Source: Ixodes scapularis
Lineage: Eukaryota > Arthropoda > Arachnida > Ixodida > Ixodidae
Length of the DNA: 64,000 nt
Assembly (NCBI RefSeq): GCF_016920785.2
Contig: NW_024609839.1
Coordinates: 16,059,085 to 16,123,084, forward strand
Reading direction: 5' to 3'
The notes beneath the pieces are model-generated. The model was not told the origin of the DNA and did no database searches. It worked only from the letters and a program-made list of their open reading frames with translations. Numbering within the stretch: position 1 is the stretch's first letter; each line of letters starts with the position of its first letter. The position numbers and the translations under genes were made by a program. Shown here piece after piece: positions 21,183 to 32,639 of the stretch.

Positions 21183-23083
21183 CGCTTTTTATTGAAGGAG
21201 CGAAAAATCCCTACCTCTTCTTAGGTACCTAGCAAGACAGCACAAAAAAGGGCGTGAAGGCGATTATGGTTCACACGTGTGACGTCACCACAAAGATTAT
21301 CAACTGCAACCAACATGTTTGTTCATGTCTAAAAAGCACGGCGGCAGCTTGGGGTAACTGCATTTTTAAATCAAGACCGTCGAAGTTGACAGTCTGATAT
21401 CGATCTTATTTCCTCTATAAACCAGAATTTACGGAGGCCGTTCGTTTCATTTTTCTCGGCCTTCGAATGAAGTTTACCCCGGGCTATAATTCAAAACCAG
21501 CCGAGTAGCGCTGTCCTCTCTCGGGCGGACTTCGCTTCCGGGCAGTTGTTCCTGCAACGGCGGGATTGAATCATTTCATGGCAGGCTTTCCAAGATTAGC
21601 CAAACTGGGATAAATTCTGATTTAACCAACGGAAATGAGAATAATGTCAGGTTGTCAATATTCACGGAGATGCTATAATAATGCGATGACTCCACGCTTT
21701 CATGTATACAATCAAACTTTTTCACTGTTGATTCGAACACGCACCATCGAATTTGTCGTCCACAACTGATAATCAAATCGCTGACCTGACCCTGACCCAC
21801 GGTGAAAGAAACATTTATGTACGACACGCTGTCCGACGCGGCGGCCATATTATGTTCGGCGCACAGAGTGCTCTTCACTCGCACAGGTATAGATGGCCGT
21901 CCAAGTATGGGATTCCTCCCAAACCGACCGCTCCGGTTGCTTCTCCCAGCGATGGTTCAGCATTCCCTCGCTCACCGCTTTTTCTGTTACCTCACCGCCA
22001 TCACGCCGTCCCTAAATAGACAGAGTCCGCAAATATGTGTTCGCTTCCTTCTTCTTCTCCTTCGGGTTAAGCCTCACCTTCGTGCACGATGGTGCCACCT
22101 CTGATCGATACAGCACTAAAACAAAACACGAGACCAGCCACTGACCCCCCACCACAACCAAACAACCACACCCCAAAAAAGGCGAGCACGCTACGCCGCC
22201 GACACTGTTGCCGCCAAGAAGGGACTTCATACCTCAGCGCACTCCGCGGCAGCGCGGAACTAACTACTTCTGGTTCGAGGCTAGCTCCGAACACGATCTG
22301 GTCACGCGCTCCCCGCGGAGAGAGCGACCAGAGTCATCACCTAATGTATTTCTTCCACCATGCCCTGACCTCAAAGGCTTGCAGGGGTACCACGGAAAGC
22401 AGGTGTTTGGACAGTGCTGTATCCACGGACCCCGAGCCCCACAGGGGGCATCTGCACTCTAGGTGCTAGGTGCTCGGTGAGTAGCGTAGCTTTTGTTGTT
22501 GCACAGGTACTGAAAAACCTTGTCGGGTTCTCCTAGGAGGTTAAAGAGAACCACTCGGGTGACCTCTTAGGGGAGGTAACCACCAAAAAAAAAAAGTGAA
22601 GCGATCCTGAAACTGACGAGTTTTATTGATATAAACGTGTCGGTTAGCTCGCACCGCACGCTCAACACCGTCCCTGGAGTCTTCTCCGAGGACGACTTCT
22701 TGCACAATAATGAAAAAAAACTCCTCGAGGGACTTTAAGGTGTTGGCGTTGTTGCCGTTGAGCGCAGTATATTCCGTAAAACTTTTGAGAAAATCCCTTC
22801 CAAACACGTGATCCTTACAATTCAGTGACACACACTGCCAGAAACCATCACGGCAGGATACATTAACTACCGCATCCGCCCTTATGTCCCCAACCCCCAG
22901 CGGTGCTTCCGTCGCCAGAGCTTTTGCCACGGATTGCGCAGCTGTTGATGGAAAGAGACGCGCGCAAAGCGAGGCAGCCACGACCATCTAGCCGACACCT
23001 GTGAAGGTGCCATTTCCTTCGCCAACTGCAAGGTCCTCACCCTGCCTACTCTGGCTCTTTCCCCTTGTGGCGACGAGAAAAAA
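21183..23083. other. Unassigned region with several unrecognised open frames
   Basis: Frames at 21753-22019 and 22089-22469 (plus) and 22541-22987 (minus, 148 codons) are open. The last contains a cysteine-bearing segment (VSCRDGFWQCVSLNCKDHVF) and reads more like protein than the others, but I cannot place it in a family. It could be ORF1 of an unrecognised LINE. No initiation context or splice structure supports a host gene. Confidence 0.2.
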
Positions 23084-23423
23084 TGAAAGCCGTTTACAAC
23101 TCCCTGTACCGCAGAATTAGAGCGCAGCTCTTGAGGAGGAGGAAGGAAGGGTGCTGAGGGGAGGGTACACCCCTCCTCACCTGAGGTCACGTGACCCTCG
23201 TGACGTCGCGTGACTTCCCAGGGGTCATGTGACGTCACCGGGGTCACGTGACCTGACCTTTGTCACGTGACCTCACGTGGGTCACGTGACGTCACCGGTG
23301 TCACGTGACCTCACGGGGGTCACGTGACATCAGCCGGATCACGTGACCTCACACCTCACGGTTACGCCGACGGCGACGGCGACGCCACTCAAGCCGAGAA
23401 AGGGCGCTAAAGAGCTGCGCTTT
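23084..23423 (-). mobile_element. Palindrome-array element, copy 8 (short, E-box only)
   Basis: The tail TGAAAGCCGTTTACAACTCC is at 23084 and AGAGCGCAGCTCTTGAGGAG at about 23119. CACGTG units run from 23185 to 23350, several alternating with GACGTCACCGG. The head GCCGACGGCGACGGCGACGC and the terminal AAAGAGCTGCGCTTT end near 23423. Confidence 0.7.
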
Positions 23424-23429
23424 AGAGGA

Positions 23430-24202
23430 AATCCTTGCCCTAGGAACCAAAGAAAACATACTGTATCCAGAGTCAAAGCAAAGATTCTCCTTTATTTCGA
23501 AAGGTACGTACTCCGACGCGGTGCGCAGGGGCCCTCCACCGCGAACGGAATCTAAGGCCACCCAGGTCCCGCCTTAAGCCGATGAAGTCGCCACTCGGGC
23601 CCCTTCCCTCAAGTCTCAGGACAGGCAGGCAACGCCATTGCCAGTCCTTACTTCGACACCTTCCCCCAGTGAGAAGGAGCGACGCTCTCACCCCAACTCA
23701 ATGGAGAGGGCCTCCTACAACTCTCGTGCTGCTCTCCCGGTACCCAAAGGGCCGGAGCGGGTAGAGTTTAAAGACGCTCTGCCCAGCACCTCCACTGCCT
23801 CTTAGGCTGCTCGTGTCCAGGGCCTGGCTCCCCGTGATCCAAGTCGGACAAAAACACTGGCTAATACCAGCGACGCGACTCAAGGTGCGGACTTGTCCAT
23901 GGAGTTGGACGATTCGGCTGCTCCTGCTTCTGAGGAACACCAGGCGGCGCCCCAGCGCTCCAGTCACACCTCCGATCTGCCCCGCACAGACGACCTACCT
24001 CCAGCGAAAATTTACCTCAGCGACCTGGTTAAACTTTACCATTGTGTGCCTCAAGACTTCCCGAGCACGTCGATCCCAAACTTGCGACCGTAGGTGCGAT
24101 ATTTTGCATTTTACGACCACTTCAAGTTTCGAAGCGGGATCGCCCCGCTAAGCCTACCACGCTAGCGGCGAGGCCAAGGCTCCGGCCACCTCGCCGCCAC
24201 CG
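23430..24202 (+). other. 5' region of the LINE whose ORF1 begins at 24203
   Basis: GC-rich DNA upstream of ORF1, with short Ser/Pro/Ala-rich frames (for example 23893-24093) interrupted by stops. Position and composition suggest a LINE leader or an eroded ORF1 N-terminus. The exact 5' end is not visible. Confidence 0.35.
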
Positions 24203-26079
24203 ATGGCGGACGCGCCGCTCAGCGCCGTCGCCGACGCAGCCCACCTGTCGTCCACCGGGGCCTGGGGGGACGAAGACATGGAAACCCGCCAAACGCAATG
24301 TGCTTCTCCGGCCGAGGAGGAGAACGACGAAAATACTGAACCTTGGATCACCGTTACGAAGCGTGCCCGCCGCCGCGGGCAGCAGCCACGTTCGACCACG
24401 CCGCCGCTACCTCTACCGCCACTGAAGCCCGCTCTCCACGAAAGCCGGCCGAAGGTGCGCAAGCCCCGATTACCCCCACTTCCCGCCGACGACTTCAAGT
24501 TGGCGATTCGTCCACGGAACGGCCTGCAGCTCAACGAGGTGACCCCGGGGAAGTTAGTGGACGCCATCGCTTTTGCGGCGCAGCTACAAATCGGCGCCAC
24601 CGAATTCAAAGTACGCCTCGACGCAGACCAAAACATTCTTGTTCTGAGCACCCCCTTCCAAGCTACGGCCTCGGCACTCAGCAAAGTGCAGAAACTTACA
24701 ATTGATAAAACCACATACGATATCGCATCGTACGATGTAGCCCCCGATAACTCGTGTAAAGGGTTGATTTATAACATCGCCCGACATGATGCTCCAGCGT
24801 ATCGCAGCTCCCGGCTACGAAGCCCTCACCTGTCGAAGACTGGGCAACACAACAACCATGGTGATCACATTCTTGGGAAACCAAGTACCATACTGCATTG
24901 AACTTTCCGGAATTCTGATACGGTGCTACCTCTACAAGCGGACCGTGCCCCACTGCCGAACCTGCCACGAGATCGGCCACAGAGCGGATGTCTGCCCGCG
25001 CCCCCCGGTCACGCCCAAGTGCAGAGAGTGCGGCGCGCCGCTAACGACGGAGCAACATGACTGCCACCCCCAATGCTCTTTGTGCGGCAGAGATCACCCG
25101 ACGGCAACCAAACCCTGCCCTAAAAGGTTCCTCTCGCCCGTCAACCGCCGGAAACCGCAGAAGCACCTGGGGAACCCCCCGCAGTCCCCCAGGCACGTCA
25201 GCTCCCCATCCCCGGGATCTAATGGACGGCGCTCAGCGTCCCGCCAGTCCCGGTCCCCCACGCAGCGTGGAGGTGTCCGAGGAAGGAGCGCTTCCACACA
25301 CCGTCCCGGTTCCAGGCGTCGGACTCCGTCGCGGAACCGGGAGCCCTCACGTTCCAGGACCCCAGGCCGAGGTCGCTCCGCGAGTGCCAGGAGGCGAGGC
25401 CAGGGAGCAGCGCAGGCCACACAGCAGGTGAGCTGGGCGCAGGTTCTCTCCCGAAGCTCGTCCCCCACCGACCTCGAAAGTCAGCGCGGAGCTAGCCCAA
25501 GAAGACGCATCTATTGCGTGTCTCAAAGAAGAAAACGCTACACTGAGGGCAGAAATCACTCAAGTCCACGCAGAGCTCGCAGCACTCAGAGATAAATTAC
25601 TCGGAAGAACTAGAGACATTCCGGCACAGAACACACAAAACCCACCCCCCGAGAAGCGCAAACGGGCAGAGAAGCCAGAGCCCACAGATTCCCCTAATTC
25701 CACACCGCAGCGAGCACCCGCGCAGCCCAACACACTGCCGGGGCTCCCACACGCCCAACATACCACTTCCCAGCAGATCGAGGAGATTGTAGCAAGGCCC
25801 ATCCAGTCTCTTCATGCATCCCTACAGGTTTCTCTTAATCAGCAACTCACAGCTATACAACAGACAGCGGCTCAACAACAACTATTCAATGCTCAGATGG
25901 AGGAACGAGTCGCGAAAATAGAGGAACGCTTACCAACTCTCGATGCTCGGCGCAACCGGCGCCAGAAGGAAACGACTCACCCAGACCTACCGGAACCCCA
26001 CATGCTGCAAGAATACCCCCCTCTCACAACCTCGATGGCTGCTACTCAACATCCAGGCAGTAAGCGCAAGGGCCCCTGA
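24203..26079 (+). pseudogene. LINE ORF1 (gag-like nucleic-acid-binding protein), frameshifted
   Basis: Three frame segments cover one ORF1. At 24203-24785: an acidic N-terminus, PWITVTKRARRRGQ and a folded domain (FKLAIRPRNGLQLNEVTPG). At 24786-25480: YEALTCRRLGNTTTMVITFL, then three zinc knuckles, CRTCHEIGHRADVC, CRECGAPLTTEQHDC and CSLCGRDHPTATKPC. These lead into an arginine/serine-rich tail (25140-25430) resembling RS domains. At 25480-26079: a coiled coil (IACLKEENATLRAEITQVHA) and a Gln-rich region ending KRKGP at the TGA 26077-26079. Knuckle-bearing ORF1 proteins package LINE RNA. Frameshifts near 24785 and 25480 break it. ORF2 follows at once. Confidence 0.8.
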
Positions 26080-26979
26080 GGCGAAACCACGGTATGGCAG
26101 TGGAATTGCCGGGGCTACAAGAACAAGTACGGATCAATCACACAATACATCTCCACGTCCACAACACCACCCGAACTCATCGCCCTTCAAGAAACGAACA
26201 CAAAAGTCCGCCTACCCGGCTACGTCACGTACGGAACCGACACGGGGAACAGCCTTCACACCCTGGTTAGTAAGCGATTAGTAGCAGTCCAACACCATCT
26301 CCAACAATCCGAACCGCTTGCCATTCTCCTCGAGATCATCCCGCCGGCAACCAAGGAGAAAAACCCCATGTTCCTGTTAAATATATACTGTCGGCCGAAA
26401 AGCTCGCCAACGATACTCAGGCACGTGTTGGAGCAGGCCACACACATAGCAGCCAACAACCCGCTGCTAATAGTGGGCGACTTCAATGCAGCCCACCCCC
26501 TCTGGGGCTATGCGTACGCCAACCCCAGGGGAAAACTGTTTCACAAACTTATTGAGGACATGGACCTCACCCTCGTCACTGACCCCACAAACAGCACGAG
26601 GCTCGGCACAAGTGTCACAGGGGACACCAACCCCAACCTAACCCTCACCAGAAACATCCCCCAAGCTGACTGGACCCACCTGGAGGAGTACCTAGGCAGC
26701 GATCACGCGCTGCTAGCCACCACCCTTCATGGGCTCGAATGCAAGGCCAGGATAGGCACTGCTCGCCTCACAGATTGGGCCAAGATGCGGGAGACAAGAT
26801 CACAACGACCCGGAAACGAAGACCGCCAACACCACCTCCCCATCCAGGACTGGATTACCCAGCTCCACCAGGATGTCCTGGCACATACTAAAACTCTACA
26901 AACGCCCACCACCATCCTGTGCATCGACGCTCGCCTCCTCCACATGTGGGAGGCCCGACGCAGCCTCCTGAAGGGTTGA
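26080..26979 (+). pseudogene. LINE ORF2, APE-type endonuclease part
   Basis: In frame from just after the ORF1 stop. VWQWNCRGYKNKYGSITQYI is the N-terminal catalytic Asn block, IALQET the catalytic Glu block, LLIVGDFNAAHPLWGY the GDFNAxH block and LGSDHALL the terminal SDH block. All APE-type endonuclease landmarks are present, so this enzyme would nick target DNA for target-primed reverse transcription. The frame closes at 26977-26979 just after LLHMWEARRSLLKG. A frameshift within 26930-26975 moves the coding into the frame continuing to the RT. Confidence 0.85.
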
Positions 26980-28838
26980 AGCGCCAACGATGGAATCGTA
27001 AACTCAAGAAACGCATCGCCCTACTCACGGAGAAGGCAGCGGAATACGCCACCTCGCTATGCAGAGAAAATTGGCTATCTCTCTGCGACGGCTTGAGAGG
27101 AACGCTGAGTACGTCCAAGACGTGGAAGCTATTGCGCTACCTCATCAACCCAGCCAGTGGCAAAACGGGATCCCACCACAACTTGGCCCGAGTGATCCAT
27201 CAGTTTCCAGGAAAAGGGGCAGACCTGTTTTTGACCCTCAAAGCCCGGTACTTCCCCACACAACCATCGGAGCCGCTACCTCCGTACACTGGCAGTCCAA
27301 ACGATCTCCTGGATGAAGACATTCATCTCCATGAAGTATCTGCGGCATTACAACGCCTGCAACGACACACAACCCCGGGAATGGACCAAATCAGCAATAA
27401 AGCGCTCATTAATCTTGACAGTCCCTCACTACTAGAGCTTACCGCTCATCTAAACAAAGTATGGCGCGAAGGAAGCCTTCCCGAGGACTGGAAAACGGCG
27501 GAGGTCCGTCTCATACCGAAGCCAGACAAACCACTAGCCAATGAGAACCTACGCCCCGTCTCCTTAACTTCTTGCGTTGGAAAACTCCTGGAGCACATCG
27601 TTCTCAACAGGTTACAACCGTACCTGGAAGACTCGGGCAAACTTCCGACAACAATGGTAGGATTCCGTCCGCGCCTCTCAACCCAGGACATCTTACTTCA
27701 TATAAAAGAGGAGGTAATGGCACCAGCGACGCGCAACCCTCCCACCGCCCTCTTCGCCCTGGATCTTAAAGGGGCGTTTGATAACGTCAAGCACTCAGCG
27801 ATCCTACAAAGGCTGAACACCCTTGGGTGTGGGGCCAGGACGTACCACTACATAAGGGATTTCCTGTCGGATAGAAAAGCCATTCTGAAGGTCGGGGATC
27901 AAGCCACGGACCCCTTGACGGTGGACGGGACGGGTGGACGCGACACACCACAAGGAGCAGTGAAATCCCCTCTCCTGTTTAATATTGCCCTCATAGGACT
28001 TCCGCCGCTCCTCGACAACATCCCGGGGATTCGGCATGGCTTATATGCGGACGGCATTACCATCTGGTCGTCCACAGGGTCAATCGGGGCAATGGAGAGC
28101 CGTCTGCAGGATGCGGCGGACGTGGTGAATGCCTATGCTAAGTCTTGCGGCCTCAGCTGCGCCCCCCAGAAGTCGGAGCTACTCCTGGTTTCGTCACGAA
28201 AGCAGCACCCTCCCGGCTCGCCCACTATCACCATACACCTGGAGGGACACACCATCGCCCCATCCCGGAGCGTGAAGATGCTGGGAATGATTTTCCAGGC
28301 GGATCGCAACTCTATATTGGTGAAGAGGCTCCAGACTACTATAGACCAAGTTACCCACATGATTCGACGAATCGCGACCAAGACAGGAGGCAGGGGGGAG
28401 AAGGATACGCTTCGGCTTGTCCAGGCCTTCGTCGTGTCTCGGATCACTTACGCTATCTCCTACGCTTTACTCAACCCGACGGAACTAAAAACACTAGACA
28501 TAATGATCAGGAAAGCGTATAAGCAAGCCACGGGCCTCCCGACAAGCACCTCCACCGAACGCCTCCTCCGGCTGGGAGTACACAATACGGCCGAGGAGCT
28601 GATTGAGGCACACCTCTCCAACCAGCGAGCGAGATTGGGGGACACGGAAACAGGGAGGTCCATCCTGTCACGCCTGGGGCTCTCGGCCCTGCTCTATCAC
28701 CCGCCTCCTCAGACTGCAAGCCTACCCCATGCCATCCGGAGCAACATTATAGTTCCTCCCCTTCCTCGCAACATGCACCCCGTGCACCACGCGCAGCGAA
28801 GGGAGGCCCGGGCACGGGCTATTCACAAGCAGTACAGG
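26980..28838 (+). pseudogene. LINE ORF2, reverse transcriptase part
   Basis: A long uninterrupted frame (open from 26919) gives a full non-LTR RT: LRPVSLTSCVGKLLEHIV (block 2), FRPRLSTQDILLHI (block 3), ALFALDLKGAFDNVKHSAIL (palm A with the first Asp), TPQGAVKSPLLFNIAL (palm B), HGLYADGITIW (palm C), SLSCAPQKSELLLV-like and SVKMLGMIF (palm D/E), then the thumb. The palm C motif, expected as YADD, reads YADG, so the second catalytic Asp is lost. LINE homology stops at about 28830 (IHKQYR), where a 2.9-kb insertion begins. The open frame itself runs on into the insertion to 29051. Confidence 0.9.
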
Positions 28839-30376
28839 CAAATACCGTGGAAGCCAATACTGGCAACTCCCGCGGAAAACGGGCGAAAAGTGATTGCAGC
28901 GCCCCTGGCGAGCTTGGAGTCTCCACTAGCAGACAAATTCTCCAAAATGCGTTGGTTTTGCCTATCTCCGTGCGAGGTGAACAACGAAAAAAACTTGTCA
29001 CGGACATTTGCTGCTTTGAAAGTCAAAAAATGGGTGCCAGCTTATGAGTGAAGGACATTCTCTTCGCGTGGGAAAGATGTTACAGCTTTCTGGGTGCAAT
29101 TTCGGAGTTCTCCCGAAGAAAACATTCTGTCACAACTTATGTAAGCAAAGCAAAACACGAATGTATGCCTTCACGCTGTTTCGTGAAAAAGGGAAATGTA
29201 CAAACATTTCAGAACATAGCTTCGTTTCAACTTTATTGTTCTTATCAGTCAATGCGTTTTGTCGTTGCAATTCCCATTTCTCATGAATATCTTGCTTATA
29301 CCCGTTTCGTCGAATAGGCGAGCTGGCTAATCCTGTTAAGATCGCCTCCGGATGAAGCAGCAGAAGTCAATTTCGAACCACGTACGTTACAGCGATGTCA
29401 GTATGCTCCGAAGAAGTCGTTGTGCATATGGAAATCTGACGCGATTATAGATTAACAAAAGCGGAGTTACGAAAAAAGCAGACTTCTCGCGCTTGCAAAG
29501 AAAGAAGGGGAGAGCGTCGTAGCCCCGCGAAAAAAGGTGATTTCAGTTACGTTATTTACATCGCACAAATTCCGATTGTTAGCGCGGGGATGACCAACAT
29601 CCTCTGCTTCGCTGCTTCCTTACTTCTTTGATAAAGGCCGACACCCGCTGAACCGTCTCCACTCTTTCCATTTCTGAGTCTTTCTTTTATATTTTTGAGG
29701 CGGCGCCACTCTGCCGCGTTAATTGTTCCTCCTGCTTGTATGTTGCTGCGTATATATATATATTTTTTTTTTGCCCGACGTGTAAACCATCGCGTATCCT
29801 TGCTTTGTTTGGCTTAGTTTTTACTCCCTTTCCTTCGCTTCGGCGCTTACTACCCCCTGTTCGTCTGCGCTAGGCCCGGGCATTTTGAGGGCCGTCTGCA
29901 ACTTTGCTGCTGTTGTTGTCGTTTTCTTCCACTGTGTCTGCGATAACCTCTTATTTTCGCCTTCGATTGAGTTTCTAATCCAAAATCGTCATACGTGCTT
30001 TTTGATACTTATTAAATATATTAAGAAGTGTAACCTCGTTATCCATTTTTATTCGAATTTTATTTGTCTACTTCGGCGGGCACGTCTGCTACGGGTCATC
30101 GTTTGTTGATCAACCGGCCGCATTCGAGCATACACCAGAGCATACTTAGAGATGGCAGGCATGCTATGTGCTGCCAACCATTGCAAGAACAAGTGTGTGC
30201 GATGTGGTGGATAATCTTTCTTCTGCTTCCTACGTCAACCAACGGACACCTACGTCAACAAGTACTTGAATGGACTTTTAAACTGCTTCGTCAAGCCGAG
30301 CGAACGAACAACCCGCCAAAGTCACTGGAAAAAGAAATTCGAAAGCAAAAAACGGTTACTCACTGTTAGCACATAT

Positions 30377-30795
30377 TGTCACGGGTGGTGACCAAAAGAA
30401 AACAGGAAATAAACAGGGAGAAATAAACGTTTAATGTGGCGAACTTTTGCCGAAAAATAAAAGGGTACAAAGATAATAACAGAGCGTCGCGGGCGTCGAA
30501 GTCGGCGTAACAGCACAGTCGAACGCTGGGGCGAAAACTGACTGCGGCTCGCCACGCGGAGCCCCTATGTACCATGCGTGGCCTTCTGGAATAATCGGCG
30601 TAGAAACTTCGACGCGTAGAACATTTGGGCCTGGAACAAGCAACATGATTCTCGAATTCTCCAGAACACTAAATTGCAGGAATAAACAAAAGACACGTCG
30701 CTCCCAGGATTCGAACTCTAGCTTTTCGCGTGGGAGGCAGGCGCGATAACCATTAGGCCACGCACGCGCTGCCTACTTGGCTAGCGCGCGCGGCA
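30377..30795 (-). mobile_element. Solo LTR of a Ty3/Gypsy family, with 4-bp target duplication
   Basis: On the minus strand the unit begins TGCCGCGCGCGCTAGCC and ends GGTGACCACCCGTGACA-like (TG...CA). It is flanked on both sides by ATAT (30373-30376 and 30796-30799). Length is 419 bp. Related LTR sequence at 59888-60195 lies next to a polypurine tract and a Gypsy integrase, which supports the assignment. Near its start it contains a tRNA-like stretch (see separate entry). It is nested inside the 2.9-kb insertion. Confidence 0.8.
30694..30770 (-). repeat. tRNA-like sequence embedded in the LTR
   Basis: On the minus strand: A-box GTGGCCTAATGGTTATCG, an anticodon-arm-like CTGCCTCCCACGCG and B-box AGTTCGAATCC, in tRNA order and spacing. 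It recurs in the LTRs at 60090-60170 and 63320-63385, so it is a fixed part of this LTR family rather than a separate SINE insertion. The D-arm resembles tRNA-Arg, but the acceptor stem does not close well. Confidence 0.6.
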
Positions 30796-31714
30796 ATATA
30801 GAGGATTGCTGCCTGCGACCAAACATTTCTGCGACTCTCTTTTACCGGGCAGTGCGAGCTGCACTACGTTATTTATTTCCCCTGTTTTGTTTTTAGTTCG
30901 TACCTACGCCGCGAAAGCAAATAAAGAAATGTACAACAAGCAGCTGAAAAAAAGGGACGCATTCTTCTTTTTTCATTAGTTTCGTCTGTTGCTTCCGCTT
31001 TGTTTGTCGTGAACTCAACACCGGTGGCGACCACCAGCTATTCATTTGCTGCTTTCCATATTTCTATCTTTTTTTCTATAAGCGCTGCAACGATCGTCGT
31101 CGAGTTTGTAATAGTTTTTTGCTAGCTTCTCTGTTTTATTCGCCGTTGTTCGTTTCTCTTTCCCGTTTCTTTTTATTTTCGTCGGGAATGGCGACACCAT
31201 TTTTTCTGCGAAGTTCGGTAAGTGTTTGCATGGTCATTTTTATCCTTACATTTTGTTTTGTTTTTATGCTCCAGCAGCTCGTGCGCTTGCTCTGGTAATA
31301 TTAAGATGTCATTTTTGCATGTTTTAATGATTACGACGTAGTTCGAGTAGCTAAACGCCTTTTTTCCGCTTCCCACACGCGTTTCAAACGCGTGTGATCC
31401 CGTGATAGGCGTTTGAGACCGCTAAATAAACTGCTCAATCTTTGTTTATGCGCGCGTTGTTATTGGATTGCCTTTGCAGTCGCGATCAGTGGATTCCGCT
31501 TTGCAAGCGGACTCACCATAATAAATTGTTTCTGCTGTTAGGGTGACGAAACGGCGCTCGTAAAGCTCGAGGACGTCGCGGTGCCTATGCTTTTCTATTG
31601 CGTCAACTGCTTCCGTAGACTCCGAGTCCGCTAGAGGTGCCACTGTCACGTTCGCCGCCGCTCCTATGTGTTTTCGGAGGAGTTTCCAGTATTGGCGAAG
31701 CTATATCGTATTTG

Positions 31715-32530
31715 GTACGGGTGTCAACCCTCCACAGCCTACACGGATGCGGCGTCATACCCCGGCAGAGCAGCCACAACAGCTACCGTTATCGTGAACA
31801 ACAAACCTCGGAGTAGCATATCACTCCCCCGAAACGACCCCCTTCAAGCCGAGGAGGCGGCGATAGCCCTCGCTCTCACTCAAAACCGAAGCCGAAGTCA
31901 TCGTCACCGACTCTCAGCAGGCATATCGCAACTTCGCTAGTGGACGCATCCATGCCTATAAGCTACGACTCATCAACCAGAACCCTCCAACGAGACAAGT
32001 CAGAATTGTCTGGGCGCCCGCCCACCAAGGCATTCCCGGCAACGAGCTTGCTAACCTCGTGGTTCGAGATTTGACCCGCTGAGCCGACGCCGAGGAAGCC
32101 GAACCGGAGCGCATGTACCCTCTCGTCTCCTACCAAGAGATCACGTAGCATTACAGGCTAACCCATAGAACTTACCCTTCTGCACACAAATCACTATTTA
32201 GAGAACAGGAAAGAATACTCCGTGCGCTACAAGTTAATACTTTCCCCCACCCCACCAGAAATCACCTCCTAGCCCCCACTGACTTTTCTCCGCAATGCCA
32301 CTTCTGCGGAGAACCCGGGTCCCTCCGACATATGGTAGGAGGCTGCTCCCAAACATCACTACATCCCCCCATCCTCTTCCCCACCACCGAGCTCTGGGAG
32401 AGAGCCTTGGCCAGCTCCGACCTCGACGATCAGCTACGACTGGTCGCGAGGGCCCAAGACGCGACCCGAGCTCAAGGCATCCTGGACTAAGGACGCCTCC
32501 CGAAGCTTCTTTTGCTCAATAAAGATGTTT
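31715..32530 (+). pseudogene. LINE ORF2, RNase H and C-terminal zinc knuckle, with 3' UTR
   Basis: Resumes the LINE after the 2.9-kb insertion. STAYTDAASYPGRAATTATV is the RNase H first Asp block, DPLQAEEAAIALAL the Glu block, then after a frameshift near 31890 VIVTDSQQAYRNFASG (second Asp) and WAPAHQGIPGNELAN (His/Asp). A TGA follows DLTR at about 32080. The C-terminal knuckle CHFCGEPGSLRHMVGGC and ARAQGILD end at TAA 32488-32490. A polyadenylation signal AATAAA lies at 32518-32523. RNase H places the element in the I/R1/Jockey-like group of LINEs. Confidence 0.85.
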
Positions 32531-32639
32531 ATTCTCTCTCCTGCTTCTGACTCGGATAGCATAAAGTAGCAGACGCGGACCCGTGCAGGGAAGAACAAAA
32601 AAACGGTTACTGCACCAATGTAATTCAAGTTGTCTCTCT

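Larger units (their letters stand above)
28839..31714. mobile_element. 2.9-kb inverted-repeat insertion inside the LINE
   Basis: LINE coding stops at 28838 and resumes at 31715. The ends are inverted: CAAATACCGTGGAAGCCAATACTGG starts the left side, and the right side in reverse complement begins CAAATACGATATAGC and also contains CCAATACTGGAAACTCC. The flanks GTACAGG (28832-28838) and GTACGGG (31715-31721) match at six of seven bases, a probable target duplication. The inside is AT-rich with no recognisable transposase and carries a solo LTR at 30377-30795. It is probably a non-autonomous DNA transposon of unassigned superfamily. Confidence 0.6.

Noticed and set aside
3431..23423. CRISPR-like array in the palindrome-rich elements
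   Set aside because: The short units are contiguous palindromic satellites without unique spacers of constant length, there are no cas genes, and the context is eukaryotic.
30694..30770. Independent tRNA gene or SINE
   Set aside because: The sequence lies at a fixed place within an LTR seen three times, so it belongs to the LTR family.
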